DNA from: Nocardioidaceae bacterium
GTDB taxonomy: Bacteria; Actinomycetota; Actinomycetes; Propionibacteriales; Nocardioidaceae
Direction of reading: 5' to 3'
DNA length: 48,631 bases
NCBI GenBank assembly: GCA_029266455.1
Contig: JAQSWV010000018.1
Coordinates: 1-48,631, forward strand
Part shown: piece after piece, positions 41,510 through 48,631 of the stretch
How the letters are laid out: every line of letters starts with the position of its first letter
Position numbering within the stretch: position 1 is the first letter of the stretch
Position numbers and translations under genes: made by a program
The notes under the pieces: model-generated
Told to the model about the DNA's origin: nothing
Databases searched by the model: none
The model's input: only the letters and a program-made list of their open reading frames with translations

Positions 41510-43759
41510 GTGGAAGGACCCGAACTGACCATCGCCGAGACCGTCCTCGACAACGGACGTCACGGCACCCGTACCGTCCGGTTCGAGACCGGACGGCTGG
41601 CCCGCCAGGCCGGTGGCGCCGTCACGGCCTATCTCGACGGCGACACCACGTTGCTGTCGACGACCACTGCCAGCAAGCGTCCCAAGGAGAATCTCGACTT
41701 CTTCCCGCTCACGGTCGATGTCGAGGAGCGGATGTACGCCGCGGGACGCATCCCCGGATCGTTCTTTCGTCGTGAGGGTCGGCCGAGCGAGGACGCCATT
41801 CTCACCTGCCGGCTGATCGACCGCCCGCTGCGCCCCAGCTTCGTCAAGGGGCTGCGCAACGAGGTGCAGGTCGTCATCACCGTGCTGTCGCTCAACCCGG
41901 ACACGCCCTACGACGTGCTGGCCATCAACGCCGCGTCCGCCTCCACCCAGATCTCCGGTCTTCCGTTCTCGGGGCCGGTCGGCGGGGTCCGGATGGCGCT
42001 CGTGGACGGTGACTGGGTGGCGTTCCCGACACACAGCCAGTCGTTGGACTCCGTGTTCGACATGGTGGTCGCCGGCCGCAAGGTCGGGTCGGGCGCGGAA
42101 GCCGACGTCGCGATCATGATGGTGGAGGCCGAGTCGACCGAGCAGACGTGGGACCTTGTTCGGGGTGGGCGTCGGGCGCCGACCGAGGAGGTCGTCGCCG
42201 AGGGTCTCGACGCGGCCAAGTCGTTCATCGCGCAGCTGTGCGACGCACAGGCGCAGCTGGCGGCCGAGGCCGCCAAGCCGGTGGCCGACTACCCCACCTA
42301 CCCCGACTACACCGACGACGTCTTCGCCGCCGTCGAGTCTGCAGCCAGCGACAGCCTGACGCAGGCGCTGACGATCGCCGACAAGGCCGAGCGCGAGGCG
42401 CGGCAGAGCGAGATCAAGTCGGAGGTGCTCGACAAGCTGGGGGCAGACTTCGTCGGTCGCGAGAAGGAGGTCGGCGCAGCCGTCCGCTCGCTGACCAAGC
42501 AGCTCGTCCGTCAGCGGGTGCTTCGCGACGAGGTGCGCATCGACGGCCGCGGGCTGACCGACATCCGCACCCTGTCCGCGGAGGTCGGGATCCTGCCCCG
42601 GGTGCACGGATCTGCGCTGTTCGAGCGCGGCGAGACCCAGATCATGGGCATCACCACGCTGAACATGCTCGGTCTCGAGCAGCGGCTGGACACGTTGTCG
42701 CCCGAGCGCACCCGGCGCTACATGCACAACTACAACTTCCCGCCGTACTCGACCGGTGAGACCGGCCGGGTCGGGTCGCCGAAGCGCCGCGAGGTCGGCC
42801 ATGGTGCGCTCGCCGGCCGGGCCATCCTCCCGGTGCTCCCGACACGCGAGGAGTTCCCGTACGCCATCCGGCAGGTCTCGGAGGCGTTGGGCTCCAACGG
42901 CTCGACCTCCATGGGTTCGGTCTGTGCGTCCACGATGGGCCTGCTCAACGCCGGTGTGCCGCTGCGCGCACCCGTGGCGGGGATCGCCATGGGGCTCATC
43001 TCGGACGACATCGAGAACGCTGCAGGCGAGACCGAGCGGAGATTCGTCGCGCTGACCGACATCCTCGGTGCGGAGGACGCCTTCGGCGACATGGACTTCA
43101 AGGTCGCCGGCACACGCGAGTTCATCACGGCGCTGCAGCTCGACACCAAGCTCGACGGCATCCCGGCCACCGTGCTGGGGTCGGCACTGCAGCAGGCCCG
43201 CGACGCGCGGATGACGATCCTGGACGTGATGTCCGAGGCGATCGACGAGCCCGACGAGATGAGCCCGTACGCCCCGCGGATCATCACCATCAGGATCCCG
43301 GTGGACAAGATCGGTGAGGTGATCGGTCCCAAGGGCAAGATCATCAACCAGATCCAGGACGAGACCGGTGCCCAGATCTCGATCGAGGACGACGGCACCA
43401 TCTACGTCGGCGCCGAGAACGGGGACGCGGCCGAGGCCGCGCGGGCACAGATCAACGCGATCGCCAACCCGACGATGCCGGAGGTCGGCGAGCGGTACCT
43501 CGGCACCGTGGTGAAGACCACGAACTTCGGCGCCTTCGTGTCGCTGGTGCCCGGTCGGGACGGTCTGCTGCACATCTCGAAGCTGCGGGCCCTGGCCGGC
43601 GGCAAGCGGGTCGAGGCGGTCGAGGACGTCGTCAGCGTCGGACAGAAGGTCCAGGTCGAGATCGCCGAGATCGACGACCGCGGCAAGCTGTCACTCAAGC
43701 CGGTCCTCGAGGAGGACGGCACGGCGGAGCCGGTCGCCGAGGAGGCCGTGGCCCGTTGA
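41510..43759 (+). CDS. pnp: Polyribonucleotide nucleotidyltransferase (PNPase)
   Basis: The protein has 749 residues from the GTG at 41510, supported by GAGAGGGG just upstream; an ATG 24 bases earlier lacks a ribosome-binding site. Two RNase PH domains are evident ([20 protein letters not shown] and [20 protein letters not shown]), with [20 protein letters not shown] and [10 protein letters not shown]-like catalytic stretches in the second. KH has [20 protein letters not shown], and S1 has [20 protein letters not shown]. PNPase degrades RNA 3' to 5' with phosphate and can add tails. The C-terminal tail is short. Its stop overlaps the TTG of the M16 peptidase, as common in actinobacteria. Confidence 0.97.
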   Translation: MEGPELTIAETVLDNGRHGTRTVRFETGRLARQAGGAVTAYLDGDTTLLSTTTASKRPKENLDFFPLTVDVEERMYAAGRIPGSFFRREGRPSEDAILTCRLIDRPLRPSFVKGLRNEVQVVITVLSLNPDTPYDVLAINAASASTQISGLPFSGPVGGVRMALVDGDWVAFPTHSQSLDSVFDMVVAGRKVGSGAEADVAIMMVEAESTEQTWDLVRGGRRAPTEEVVAEGLDAAKSFIAQLCDAQAQLAAEAAKPVADYPTYPDYTDDVFAAVESAASDSLTQALTIADKAEREARQSEIKSEVLDKLGADFVGREKEVGAAVRSLTKQLVRQRVLRDEVRIDGRGLTDIRTLSAEVGILPRVHGSALFERGETQIMGITTLNMLGLEQRLDTLSPERTRRYMHNYNFPPYSTGETGRVGSPKRREVGHGALAGRAILPVLPTREEFPYAIRQVSEALGSNGSTSMGSVCASTMGLLNAGVPLRAPVAGIAMGLISDDIENAAGETERRFVALTDILGAEDAFGDMDFKVAGTREFITALQLDTKLDGIPATVLGSALQQARDARMTILDVMSEAIDEPDEMSPYAPRIITIRIPVDKIGEVIGPKGKIINQIQDETGAQISIEDDGTIYVGAENGDAAEAARAQINAIANPTMPEVGERYLGTVVKTTNFGAFVSLVPGRDGLLHISKLRALAGGKRVEAVEDVVSVGQKVQVEIAEIDDRGKLSLKPVLEEDGTAEPVAEEAVAR

Positions 43760-45102
43760 GGGTCCGGCTGACACCCGATCAGCGTCTTGGCAGCACTCGC
43801 ACGCTGCTCACCCCCGAGGAGGGCGGTCTGGTCCGCCGGACGGTCCTCCCGGGGGGTCTGCGGGTCATCACTGAAGCCATGCCCGGGGTGCGGTCCGCCA
43901 GCATCGGCGTCTGGGTCGGGGTCGGTTCCCGGGACGAGCCCGACGGGTTGGCCGGTTCGTCACACTTCCTCGAGCACCTGTTGTTCAAGGGCACGAAGAC
44001 CAGGTCGCCGATGGACATCTCGGCGCCACTGGAGGCGGTCGGTGGCGAGCTGAACGCCTTCACCGGCAAGGAGTACACCTGCTACCACGCGCGGGTGCTG
44101 GACGACGACCTCCCGCTGGCGATCGACATCCTCGCCGACATGGTCACCTCGTCGGTGATCTCCAGCGCGGACGTCGAGGCCGAGCGCGAGGTCATCCTCG
44201 AAGAGATCTCGATGAACGACGACGACCCGGACGACGTGGTCCACAACCTCATCGCCGGTCGGGTGTGGTCGTTGTCACCGTTGGGGCGACCGGTCGCCGG
44301 CAGCGCCGAGTCCGTGCGTGCGCTGACCCGGACCCAGGTGGCGGGTTACTACCGCCGCCGCTACGTCCCCGACTCGATGGTCGTCGCGGTGGCGGGCAAC
44401 GTGGACCACCGCGCCGTCGTCCGCCGCCTGCGATCGGCCTTCGGTGCTGCGGGGTTCCTGCCCGACCCGACGGTGCGTCCACGCCCCGCCCGGGTCACTG
44501 CTCCGGTCGCCGGCCACGGCACCGGCGCAGGTCTGATCAGTCGTCCGACCGAGCAGGCCAACCTCGTTCTGGGCCTGCCCGGCCTGCGCCGGTCGGACGG
44601 CCGCCGGTTCACCGCGGGCGTGCTCAATGCCGCTCTCGGAGGCGGCATGAGCTCCCGGTTGTTCCAGGAGGTACGGGAGAAGCGCGGCCTGGCGTACGCG
44701 GTCTACTCCTACAGCGCTCACTACGCCGACAGCGGCATGCTCGGCGTCTATGCCGGGTGTGCGCCGGCCAAGGTCGACGAGGTTCTCGCGCTGTGCCGCG
44801 ACGAGATCGCCGATGTCGCCGAGCGCGGGTTGAGCGACGAGGAGTTCATCCGTGGACGCGGCCAGCTGCGCGGGAACCTGGTCCTCGGGCTCGAGGACTC
44901 CAGCGCCCGGATGAGCCGCATCGCCAAGGCGGACCTCGTGCACGGGGAGCTGCTGAGCATGGACGAGATGCTGGCTCGCATCGACGCGGTCACCCTCGAC
45001 GACGTCCGCGAGCTGGCCGCGGAACTGCTCGTCGCACGTCCGGCGCTCGCCGTGGTCGGCCCGTTCGACGACGCCGACCGGTTCGACGCCGCGGTCGCCT
45101 GA
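43756..45102 (+). CDS. M16 family zinc metallopeptidase
   Basis: The protein has 448 residues. The inverted zinc motif HFLEH is at 70-74 and the third ligand Glu150 is 76 residues further in EREVILEEI, exactly the M16 spacing. The C-terminal M16 domain carries the R/Y pair region ([20 protein letters not shown]). The family is related to mitochondrial processing peptidase; in actinobacteria the pnp-linked member is of unknown substrate. The TTG start overlaps the pnp stop (TTGA), giving translational coupling; a start further inside is possible but the overlap favours this one. dapB usually follows it; here two kynurenine-pathway genes intervene. Confidence 0.93.
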   Translation: MRVRLTPDQRLGSTRTLLTPEEGGLVRRTVLPGGLRVITEAMPGVRSASIGVWVGVGSRDEPDGLAGSSHFLEHLLFKGTKTRSPMDISAPLEAVGGELNAFTGKEYTCYHARVLDDDLPLAIDILADMVTSSVISSADVEAEREVILEEISMNDDDPDDVVHNLIAGRVWSLSPLGRPVAGSAESVRALTRTQVAGYYRRRYVPDSMVVAVAGNVDHRAVVRRLRSAFGAAGFLPDPTVRPRPARVTAPVAGHGTGAGLISRPTEQANLVLGLPGLRRSDGRRFTAGVLNAALGGGMSSRLFQEVREKRGLAYAVYSYSAHYADSGMLGVYAGCAPAKVDEVLALCRDEIADVAERGLSDEEFIRGRGQLRGNLVLGLEDSSARMSRIAKADLVHGELLSMDEMLARIDAVTLDDVRELAAELLVARPALAVVGPFDDADRFDAAVA

Positions 45103-45137
45103 CTGCCGAGGTGTCGGCCGCAGCACCCCCCGCTCAG

Positions 45138-45143
45138 TAGGCT
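45138..45143 (+). promoter_or_regulatory. -10 element of a probable leaderless kynA promoter
   Basis: TAGGCT is six bases from the kynA GTG at 45150, with no Shine-Dalgarno sequence. It would drive kynA, kynU and, by overlap, dapB. Confidence 0.5.
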
Positions 45144-45149
45144 CCCGGC

Positions 45150-46016
45150 GTGACCCCTGACGACCGCGCCGCGCCGCAGCTGGGCTACCGGCCGCTGGAG
45201 GCCGGTGTCACCACCGACCTCGCCGGTCGCCAGACCTACAGCGGCTACCTTCAGCTCGACACGCTGCTGGCCGCCCAGCAGCCGCTGAGCGACCACCACG
45301 ACGAGATGCTGTTCATCGTCGCCCACCACGTCACCGAGCTGTGGCTGAAGCTGATGGTGCACGAGCTCCGGTCGGCGATCGCGCTGCTGGCCTCCGACGA
45401 CCTGTCCCCGGCGCTCAAACGGCTGGCCCGCATCAAGCACATCGAACGCCAGCTGTTCGAGCAGTGGGGGGTGCTCGAGACGCTGACGCCGGTCGAGTAC
45501 GTGCAGTTCCGGGGTGTCCTGGGTGACGCCTCCGGCTTCCAGTCTCCGCAGTATCGGACCGTGGAGTTCCTGCTCGGGAACAAGACGCCCGCCATGGTCG
45601 CCGTCTTCCGGCACGACCCGGTCGCGCATGCCCAGCTGAAGGCCGACCTGGCCGCGCCGAGCCTGTGGGACGAGTTCCTGCGCCTGCTGGCACGGCGGGG
45701 CCTGCCCGTACCCGCCGACCGGGTCGAGCGCGACTGGACGCAGCCCTACACCCCCCACGCCGGCGTGGTCGAGGTGTTGCGGCAGGTCTACGCCGACACA
45801 ACGCGCTACTGGGACGTCTACGAGACGGCGGAGGAGCTGGTCGACCTGGAGGAGTCCTTCCAGCTCTGGCGGTTCCGGCACCTCAAGACCGTCGAGCGCG
45901 TCATCGGGCACAAGCGGGGGACCGGCGGGTCATCGGGTGTGGGCTTCCTGCGCCGCGCGCTCGACCTCACCTTCTTTCCCGAGCTGATCACGGTGCGGAC
46001 GGAGATCGGCGGATGA
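45150..46016 (+). CDS. kynA: Tryptophan 2,3-dioxygenase
   Basis: The protein has 288 residues, normal for bacterial TDO. It begins with [20 protein letters not shown] and contains the active-site region [20 protein letters not shown], where the His acts on the indole, then [36 protein letters not shown] and, near the C terminus, [20 protein letters not shown], which includes the heme-ligand His. It opens the indole ring of L-tryptophan to N-formylkynurenine with heme iron and dioxygen. The next gene overlaps by four bases. An arylformamidase is not present in the window, so the second step must be supplied elsewhere. Confidence 0.97.
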   Translation: MTPDDRAAPQLGYRPLEAGVTTDLAGRQTYSGYLQLDTLLAAQQPLSDHHDEMLFIVAHHVTELWLKLMVHELRSAIALLASDDLSPALKRLARIKHIERQLFEQWGVLETLTPVEYVQFRGVLGDASGFQSPQYRTVEFLLGNKTPAMVAVFRHDPVAHAQLKADLAAPSLWDEFLRLLARRGLPVPADRVERDWTQPYTPHAGVVEVLRQVYADTTRYWDVYETAEELVDLEESFQLWRFRHLKTVERVIGHKRGTGGSSGVGFLRRALDLTFFPELITVRTEIGG

Positions 46017-47287
46017 GCACCACCCACGAGCAGGTGCTCGCCCTCGACGCCGCCGACCCGCTGGCGGGATTCCGCGAGCGCTTCGTGATCGGTACGGGAC
46101 CCGGCGACCCTGTCGCCTACCTCGACGGCAACTCGCTCGGCCGGCTACCGAAGGCCACGGCTGAGCGGCTGCGCCACGTGGTGGAGCAGCAGTGGGGCAG
46201 CAGGCTGATCCGCGGCTGGACCGAGACCTGGGTGCCGCTGCCCGAACAGGTCGGCGACCTGGTGGGGCAGACGGTGCTCGGGGCGGCGCCCGGTCAGGTC
46301 GTGGTCGCCGACTCGACCACCGTCAACATCGCCAAGGTCCTGCACGCGGCCGCCGGTCTGCGGTCCGACCGACAGGTGCTGGTCGCTGCTCGGGCAGACT
46401 TCCCGACCGACCGGTACCTGGTCGAGGCGGTGGCGCGGCAACGAGGGATGTCGGTGCGGTGGGTGGAGGCGTCCGCCGGTACTGCCGCCGACGCCCCCGC
46501 CGACCCGCCTGTCGACACAGCTCTCGCGGCCGTGCTCGACCGGGACGTGGCGGCAGTCCTGCTGAGTCACGTCGACTACCGCACCGCACGCATCGCGGAC
46601 ATGCCCGGCCTCACCGGCCGGATCCAGGACGTCGGCGCGCTCGCGGTGTGGGACCTCTCCCACTCCGCGGGCTCGGTCCCCGTTGCACTGGACGCCCACG
46701 GAGTCGACCTCGCGGTCGGCTGCACCTACAAGTACCTCAACGGCGGACCGGGAGCGCCTGCCTTCCTGTACGTCGCGGACCGGCACCATGCTGAGCTGGA
46801 GCAGCCGCTGCCCGGGTGGTTCGGCGCCGCGGACGTGTTCTCGATGGCCGCCGACTACGTGCCGGCACCGGGGATCCGGCGGATGCTGTCGGGCACCCCG
46901 TCGGTGCTCGGCCTCTTCGCCGTCGAGGAGGGAGTGCGGCTGGTGGCCGAGGCCGGCATGGACGCGATCCGCCGCAAGGGCATCGCCCTGACCCGGCTTC
47001 TGATCGGTCTGGTCGACGAACAGCTGGCGGCTCACGGCGTCGAGGTCGCCTCGCCGCGCGACCCGGACCAGCGCGGCGCCCATGTGGTCCTCCGCCACCA
47101 CCAGGCGCGACGCCTCAACGACGAGCTGACCGAGTCCGGCGTGATCGGTGACTTCCGCAACCCCGACCTCTGGCGGCTCGGTCTGTCGCCGCTGACCACG
47201 TCGTACGCGGAGGTCTGGCACGCGGTGCAGGCGGCGCGGGACTGGTTCGAACGAGACCACGAGCACGCCCGTGAGGTGGCATCGTGA
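46013..47287 (+). CDS. kynU: Kynureninase
   Basis: The protein has 424 residues from an ATG that overlaps the kynA stop. The PLP lysine is Lys240 in [19 protein letters not shown]. Other family parts are [73 protein letters not shown] with the cofactor Asp, [13 protein letters not shown] and [20 protein letters not shown]. It splits kynurenine to anthranilate and alanine, so with kynA this gives a tryptophan-to-anthranilate route. It is coupled at its 3' end to dapB by a GTGA overlap. Confidence 0.97.
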   Translation: MSTTHEQVLALDAADPLAGFRERFVIGTGPGDPVAYLDGNSLGRLPKATAERLRHVVEQQWGSRLIRGWTETWVPLPEQVGDLVGQTVLGAAPGQVVVADSTTVNIAKVLHAAAGLRSDRQVLVAARADFPTDRYLVEAVARQRGMSVRWVEASAGTAADAPADPPVDTALAAVLDRDVAAVLLSHVDYRTARIADMPGLTGRIQDVGALAVWDLSHSAGSVPVALDAHGVDLAVGCTYKYLNGGPGAPAFLYVADRHHAELEQPLPGWFGAADVFSMAADYVPAPGIRRMLSGTPSVLGLFAVEEGVRLVAEAGMDAIRRKGIALTRLLIGLVDEQLAAHGVEVASPRDPDQRGAHVVLRHHQARRLNDELTESGVIGDFRNPDLWRLGLSPLTTSYAEVWHAVQAARDWFERDHEHAREVAS

Positions 47288-48033
47288 GCACCCGCGTCGC
47301 GGTGCTGGGGTCGCGGGGGCGCATGGGGACGGCCGCGTGCGCGGCGGTGGAGGGTGCCGACGGGCTGGAGCTCGTGGCACGGGTCGACCTCGGCGACGAC
47401 CTCGCTGCGCTGGCCGAGGCGGGCGCCGAGGTGGCCGTCGACTTCACCCGCCCCGACGCCGTGCTCGACAACCTCGAATGGTGCGTGCGCAACGGGATCC
47501 ACGCGGTGGTCGGCACCAGCGGGTTCACGGACGAGCGGCTGGCGCACGTGCGTCGACTGCTCGACGACTCTCCGGGTGTCGGCGTGCTGGTGGTGCCGAA
47601 CTTCTCGATCGGCGCGGTGCTCGCGATGCGGTTCGCCCGGCAGGCGGCGCCGTTCTTCGAATCCGTCGAGGTGGTCGAGATGCACCACCCCGACAAGGTC
47701 GACGCCCCGTCGGGGACGGCGCGGCGTACGGCGGAGCTGGTCGCCCGGGCGCGCGCCGAGGCGGGGCTCGGCCCGGTACCGGACGCGACCACCGACGACC
47801 CCGAAGGCGCACGCGGCGCAGACATCCAGGGAGTCGCCGTGCACGCCCTGCGGGTGCGCGGCGTGACCGCCAGCCAGGAGGTCGTGCTCGGGGCCCCGGG
47901 AGAGACCCTGAGCGTCCGCCACGACTCGCACGACCGGCAGTCGTTCATGCCGGGCGTGCTCTCGGCCGTCCGCGCGGTGGCGGATCGCCCCGGCCTCACC
48001 GTCGGCCTGGACGCCGTCCTCGGCCTCGACTGA
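47284..48033 (+). CDS. dapB: 4-hydroxy-tetrahydrodipicolinate reductase
   Basis: The protein has 249 residues. The dinucleotide motif VLGSRGRMG is at residues 7-15, the catalytic His pair is His134-His135 in [15 protein letters not shown] with Lys138, and [18 protein letters not shown] and [13 protein letters not shown] are the other family marks. DapB reduces HTPA with NAD(P)H in the lysine/diaminopimelate pathway that feeds cell-wall peptidoglycan. The GTG start overlaps the kynU stop, so its translation appears coupled to a catabolic gene. It converges with the peptidoglycan-binding gene downstream, and short direct repeats fill the gap. Confidence 0.97.
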   Translation: MSTRVAVLGSRGRMGTAACAAVEGADGLELVARVDLGDDLAALAEAGAEVAVDFTRPDAVLDNLEWCVRNGIHAVVGTSGFTDERLAHVRRLLDDSPGVGVLVVPNFSIGAVLAMRFARQAAPFFESVEVVEMHHPDKVDAPSGTARRTAELVARARAEAGLGPVPDATTDDPEGARGADIQGVAVHALRVRGVTASQEVVLGAPGETLSVRHDSHDRQSFMPGVLSAVRAVADRPGLTVGLDAVLGLD

Positions 48034-48048
48034 CCCCCCACCCCCGTG

Positions 48049-48135
48049 GACGATCCGCGAGTTCTGCAGGTCCCCACCCGACGATCCGCGAGTTCTGCAG
48101 GCGCCCCACCCCGACGATCCGCGACTTCTGCAGGT
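48049..48135. repeat. Three direct copies of a ~22-bp repeat after dapB
   Basis: CGATCCGCGAGTTCTGCAGG, preceded by GA, starts in units at 48049, 48080 and 48113, spaced 31 and 33 bp. The third copy has one change (GCGACTTC). The spacers are C-rich and unrelated. The array sits between two convergent 3' ends, like the array at 1698-1873, but is a different family. Confidence 0.85.
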
Positions 48136-48180
48136 CGTGCACACCGGGCACGCTGCGCCTGTAAGGGAGAGACAAGGCCG

Positions 48181-48631
48181 TCAGTGGCTGAGACCGAACA
48201 GGGCGGCGTATGTCTCCGGACCGACTATGCCGTCGACGTAGAGGCCGAAGGCATTCTGGAATTCTGAGACAGCTGCTGCGGTCTGCGGTCCGTAGCTGCC
48301 GTCCACAACGACCGGGTACCCGACCGCATTGAGCTGGACCTGCACTGCTCGCACCTCGGGGACATCCAGTCCGTCGAGCTCGGTCGTCAACCAGATGTGT
48401 CCGTCCCGGAAGGCAGATGGACCGTCGGCTGCTGTCGGCGGAGCCGGTGTCGCAGGGGCCGCTGAGGGGGTGTCTCCACCGTCGGAACCATCGGCCGAGC
48501 TGTCGGCGGGCCTGCCCAGGCATTCAGCGTAGGTACGCGAGTAGCGACGATCGGTGGAGATGTCCCCGCGGATGCCAGCGACCCGGTGTCCGGTGACCGC
48601 GTACATCCGATCGCGGTAGATCACCAAGGAG
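48181..48631 (-). CDS. Peptidoglycan-binding-domain protein, 3' part (window edge)
   Basis: About 150 residues are visible and the frame stays open to the right edge, so the start is probably outside the window; the TTG at 48627 is a poor candidate. The C-terminal ~60 residues are a PG_binding_1 domain: VPEVRAVQVQLNAVGYPVVV, then DGSYGPQTAAAVSEFQNAFG and DGIVGPETYAALFG. Before it come a Ser-, Ala-, Pro- and Thr-rich linker and a region with MYAVTGHRVAGIRGD of no recognised family. Such proteins bind cell-wall glycan outside the membrane and often carry a hydrolase domain, which would lie to the right. Confidence 0.75.
   Translation of the reverse strand, partial: SLVIYRDRMYAVTGHRVAGIRGDISTDRRYSRTYAECLGRPADSSADGSDGGDTPSAAPATPAPPTAADGPSAFRDGHIWLTTELDGLDVPEVRAVQVQLNAVGYPVVVDGSYGPQTAAAVSEFQNAFGLYVDGIVGPETYAALFGLSH

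Noticed and set aside
48049-48135. CRISPR array
   Set aside because: Only three copies with very short (9-12 bp) C-rich spacers; too short and without cas genes.
1-48631. tRNA or rRNA genes
   Set aside because: No cloverleaf-like segment or conserved rRNA stretch was seen in the gaps by eye; a covariance-model scan would be needed to exclude one.

Overview
The window comes from a high-GC actinobacterium. GTG and TTG starts are common, many genes have a TAnnnT -10 element only 6-8 nt before the start codon (leaderless promoters), and the backbone is the classic actinobacterial string dxr-rseP-ispG-GNAT / proS / rimP-nusA-ylxR-infB-ylxP-rbfA-truB / ribF / rpsO-pnp-M16 peptidase / dapB. Expanded DUF559 genes, GAF-ANTAR proteins and a GlfT2-type galactofuranosyltransferase suggest the Propionibacteriales, most likely Nocardioidaceae; that placement is inference.

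Layout. 1-4.7 kb: the end of a saccharopine-dehydrogenase-family gene, a DUF559 (Vsr-fold) nuclease-like gene bracketed by oppositely oriented arrays of a ~62-bp repeat, and two class-III aminotransferases (the second is gabT-like). 4.8-12.7 kb: isoprenoid genes dxr (apparently damaged by a small deletion/frameshift) and ispG around the site-2 protease rseP, then a GNAT protein, a CapA-like lipoprotein and proS. 12.7-16.8 kb: a large MalT/LAL-type LuxR regulator, a 0.4-kb mostly empty gap, and a DUF4439 ferritin-like protein with a lipoprotein partner. 16.8-23.6 kb: the translation cluster, with a chain of three ATGA-coupled micro-ORFs just before infB.

23.6-30 kb separates truB from ribF and is accessory: a glycosyltransferase-like protein, a GAF-ANTAR regulator, and a module of two Asp/Arg-rich low-complexity exported proteins around a soluble Ser/Thr kinase and an OmpR-type two-component system. 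The promoters of the two Asp/Arg-rich genes share an operator-like sequence with 11-bp periodic repeats. 31-40.8 kb separates ribF from rpsO: an SGNH hydrolase, a YtcJ-type amidohydrolase, a GlfT2-like galactofuranosyltransferase and, divergent from it, three tandem genes carrying four sulfotransferase-like P-loop domains, one gene being a two-domain fusion.

41-48.6 kb: rpsO, pnp, an M16 peptidase, then kynA-kynU (tryptophan catabolism) placed before and translationally coupled to dapB, a set of three short direct repeats, and the 3' part of a peptidoglycan-binding-domain gene cut by the window edge.

The most unusual observations are the inverted repeat arrays around the DUF559 gene, the Asp/Arg-rich two-component module with its shared operator, the sulfotransferase-like cluster beside a cell-wall galactan-type glycosyltransferase, and the micro-ORF chain in the infB leader.
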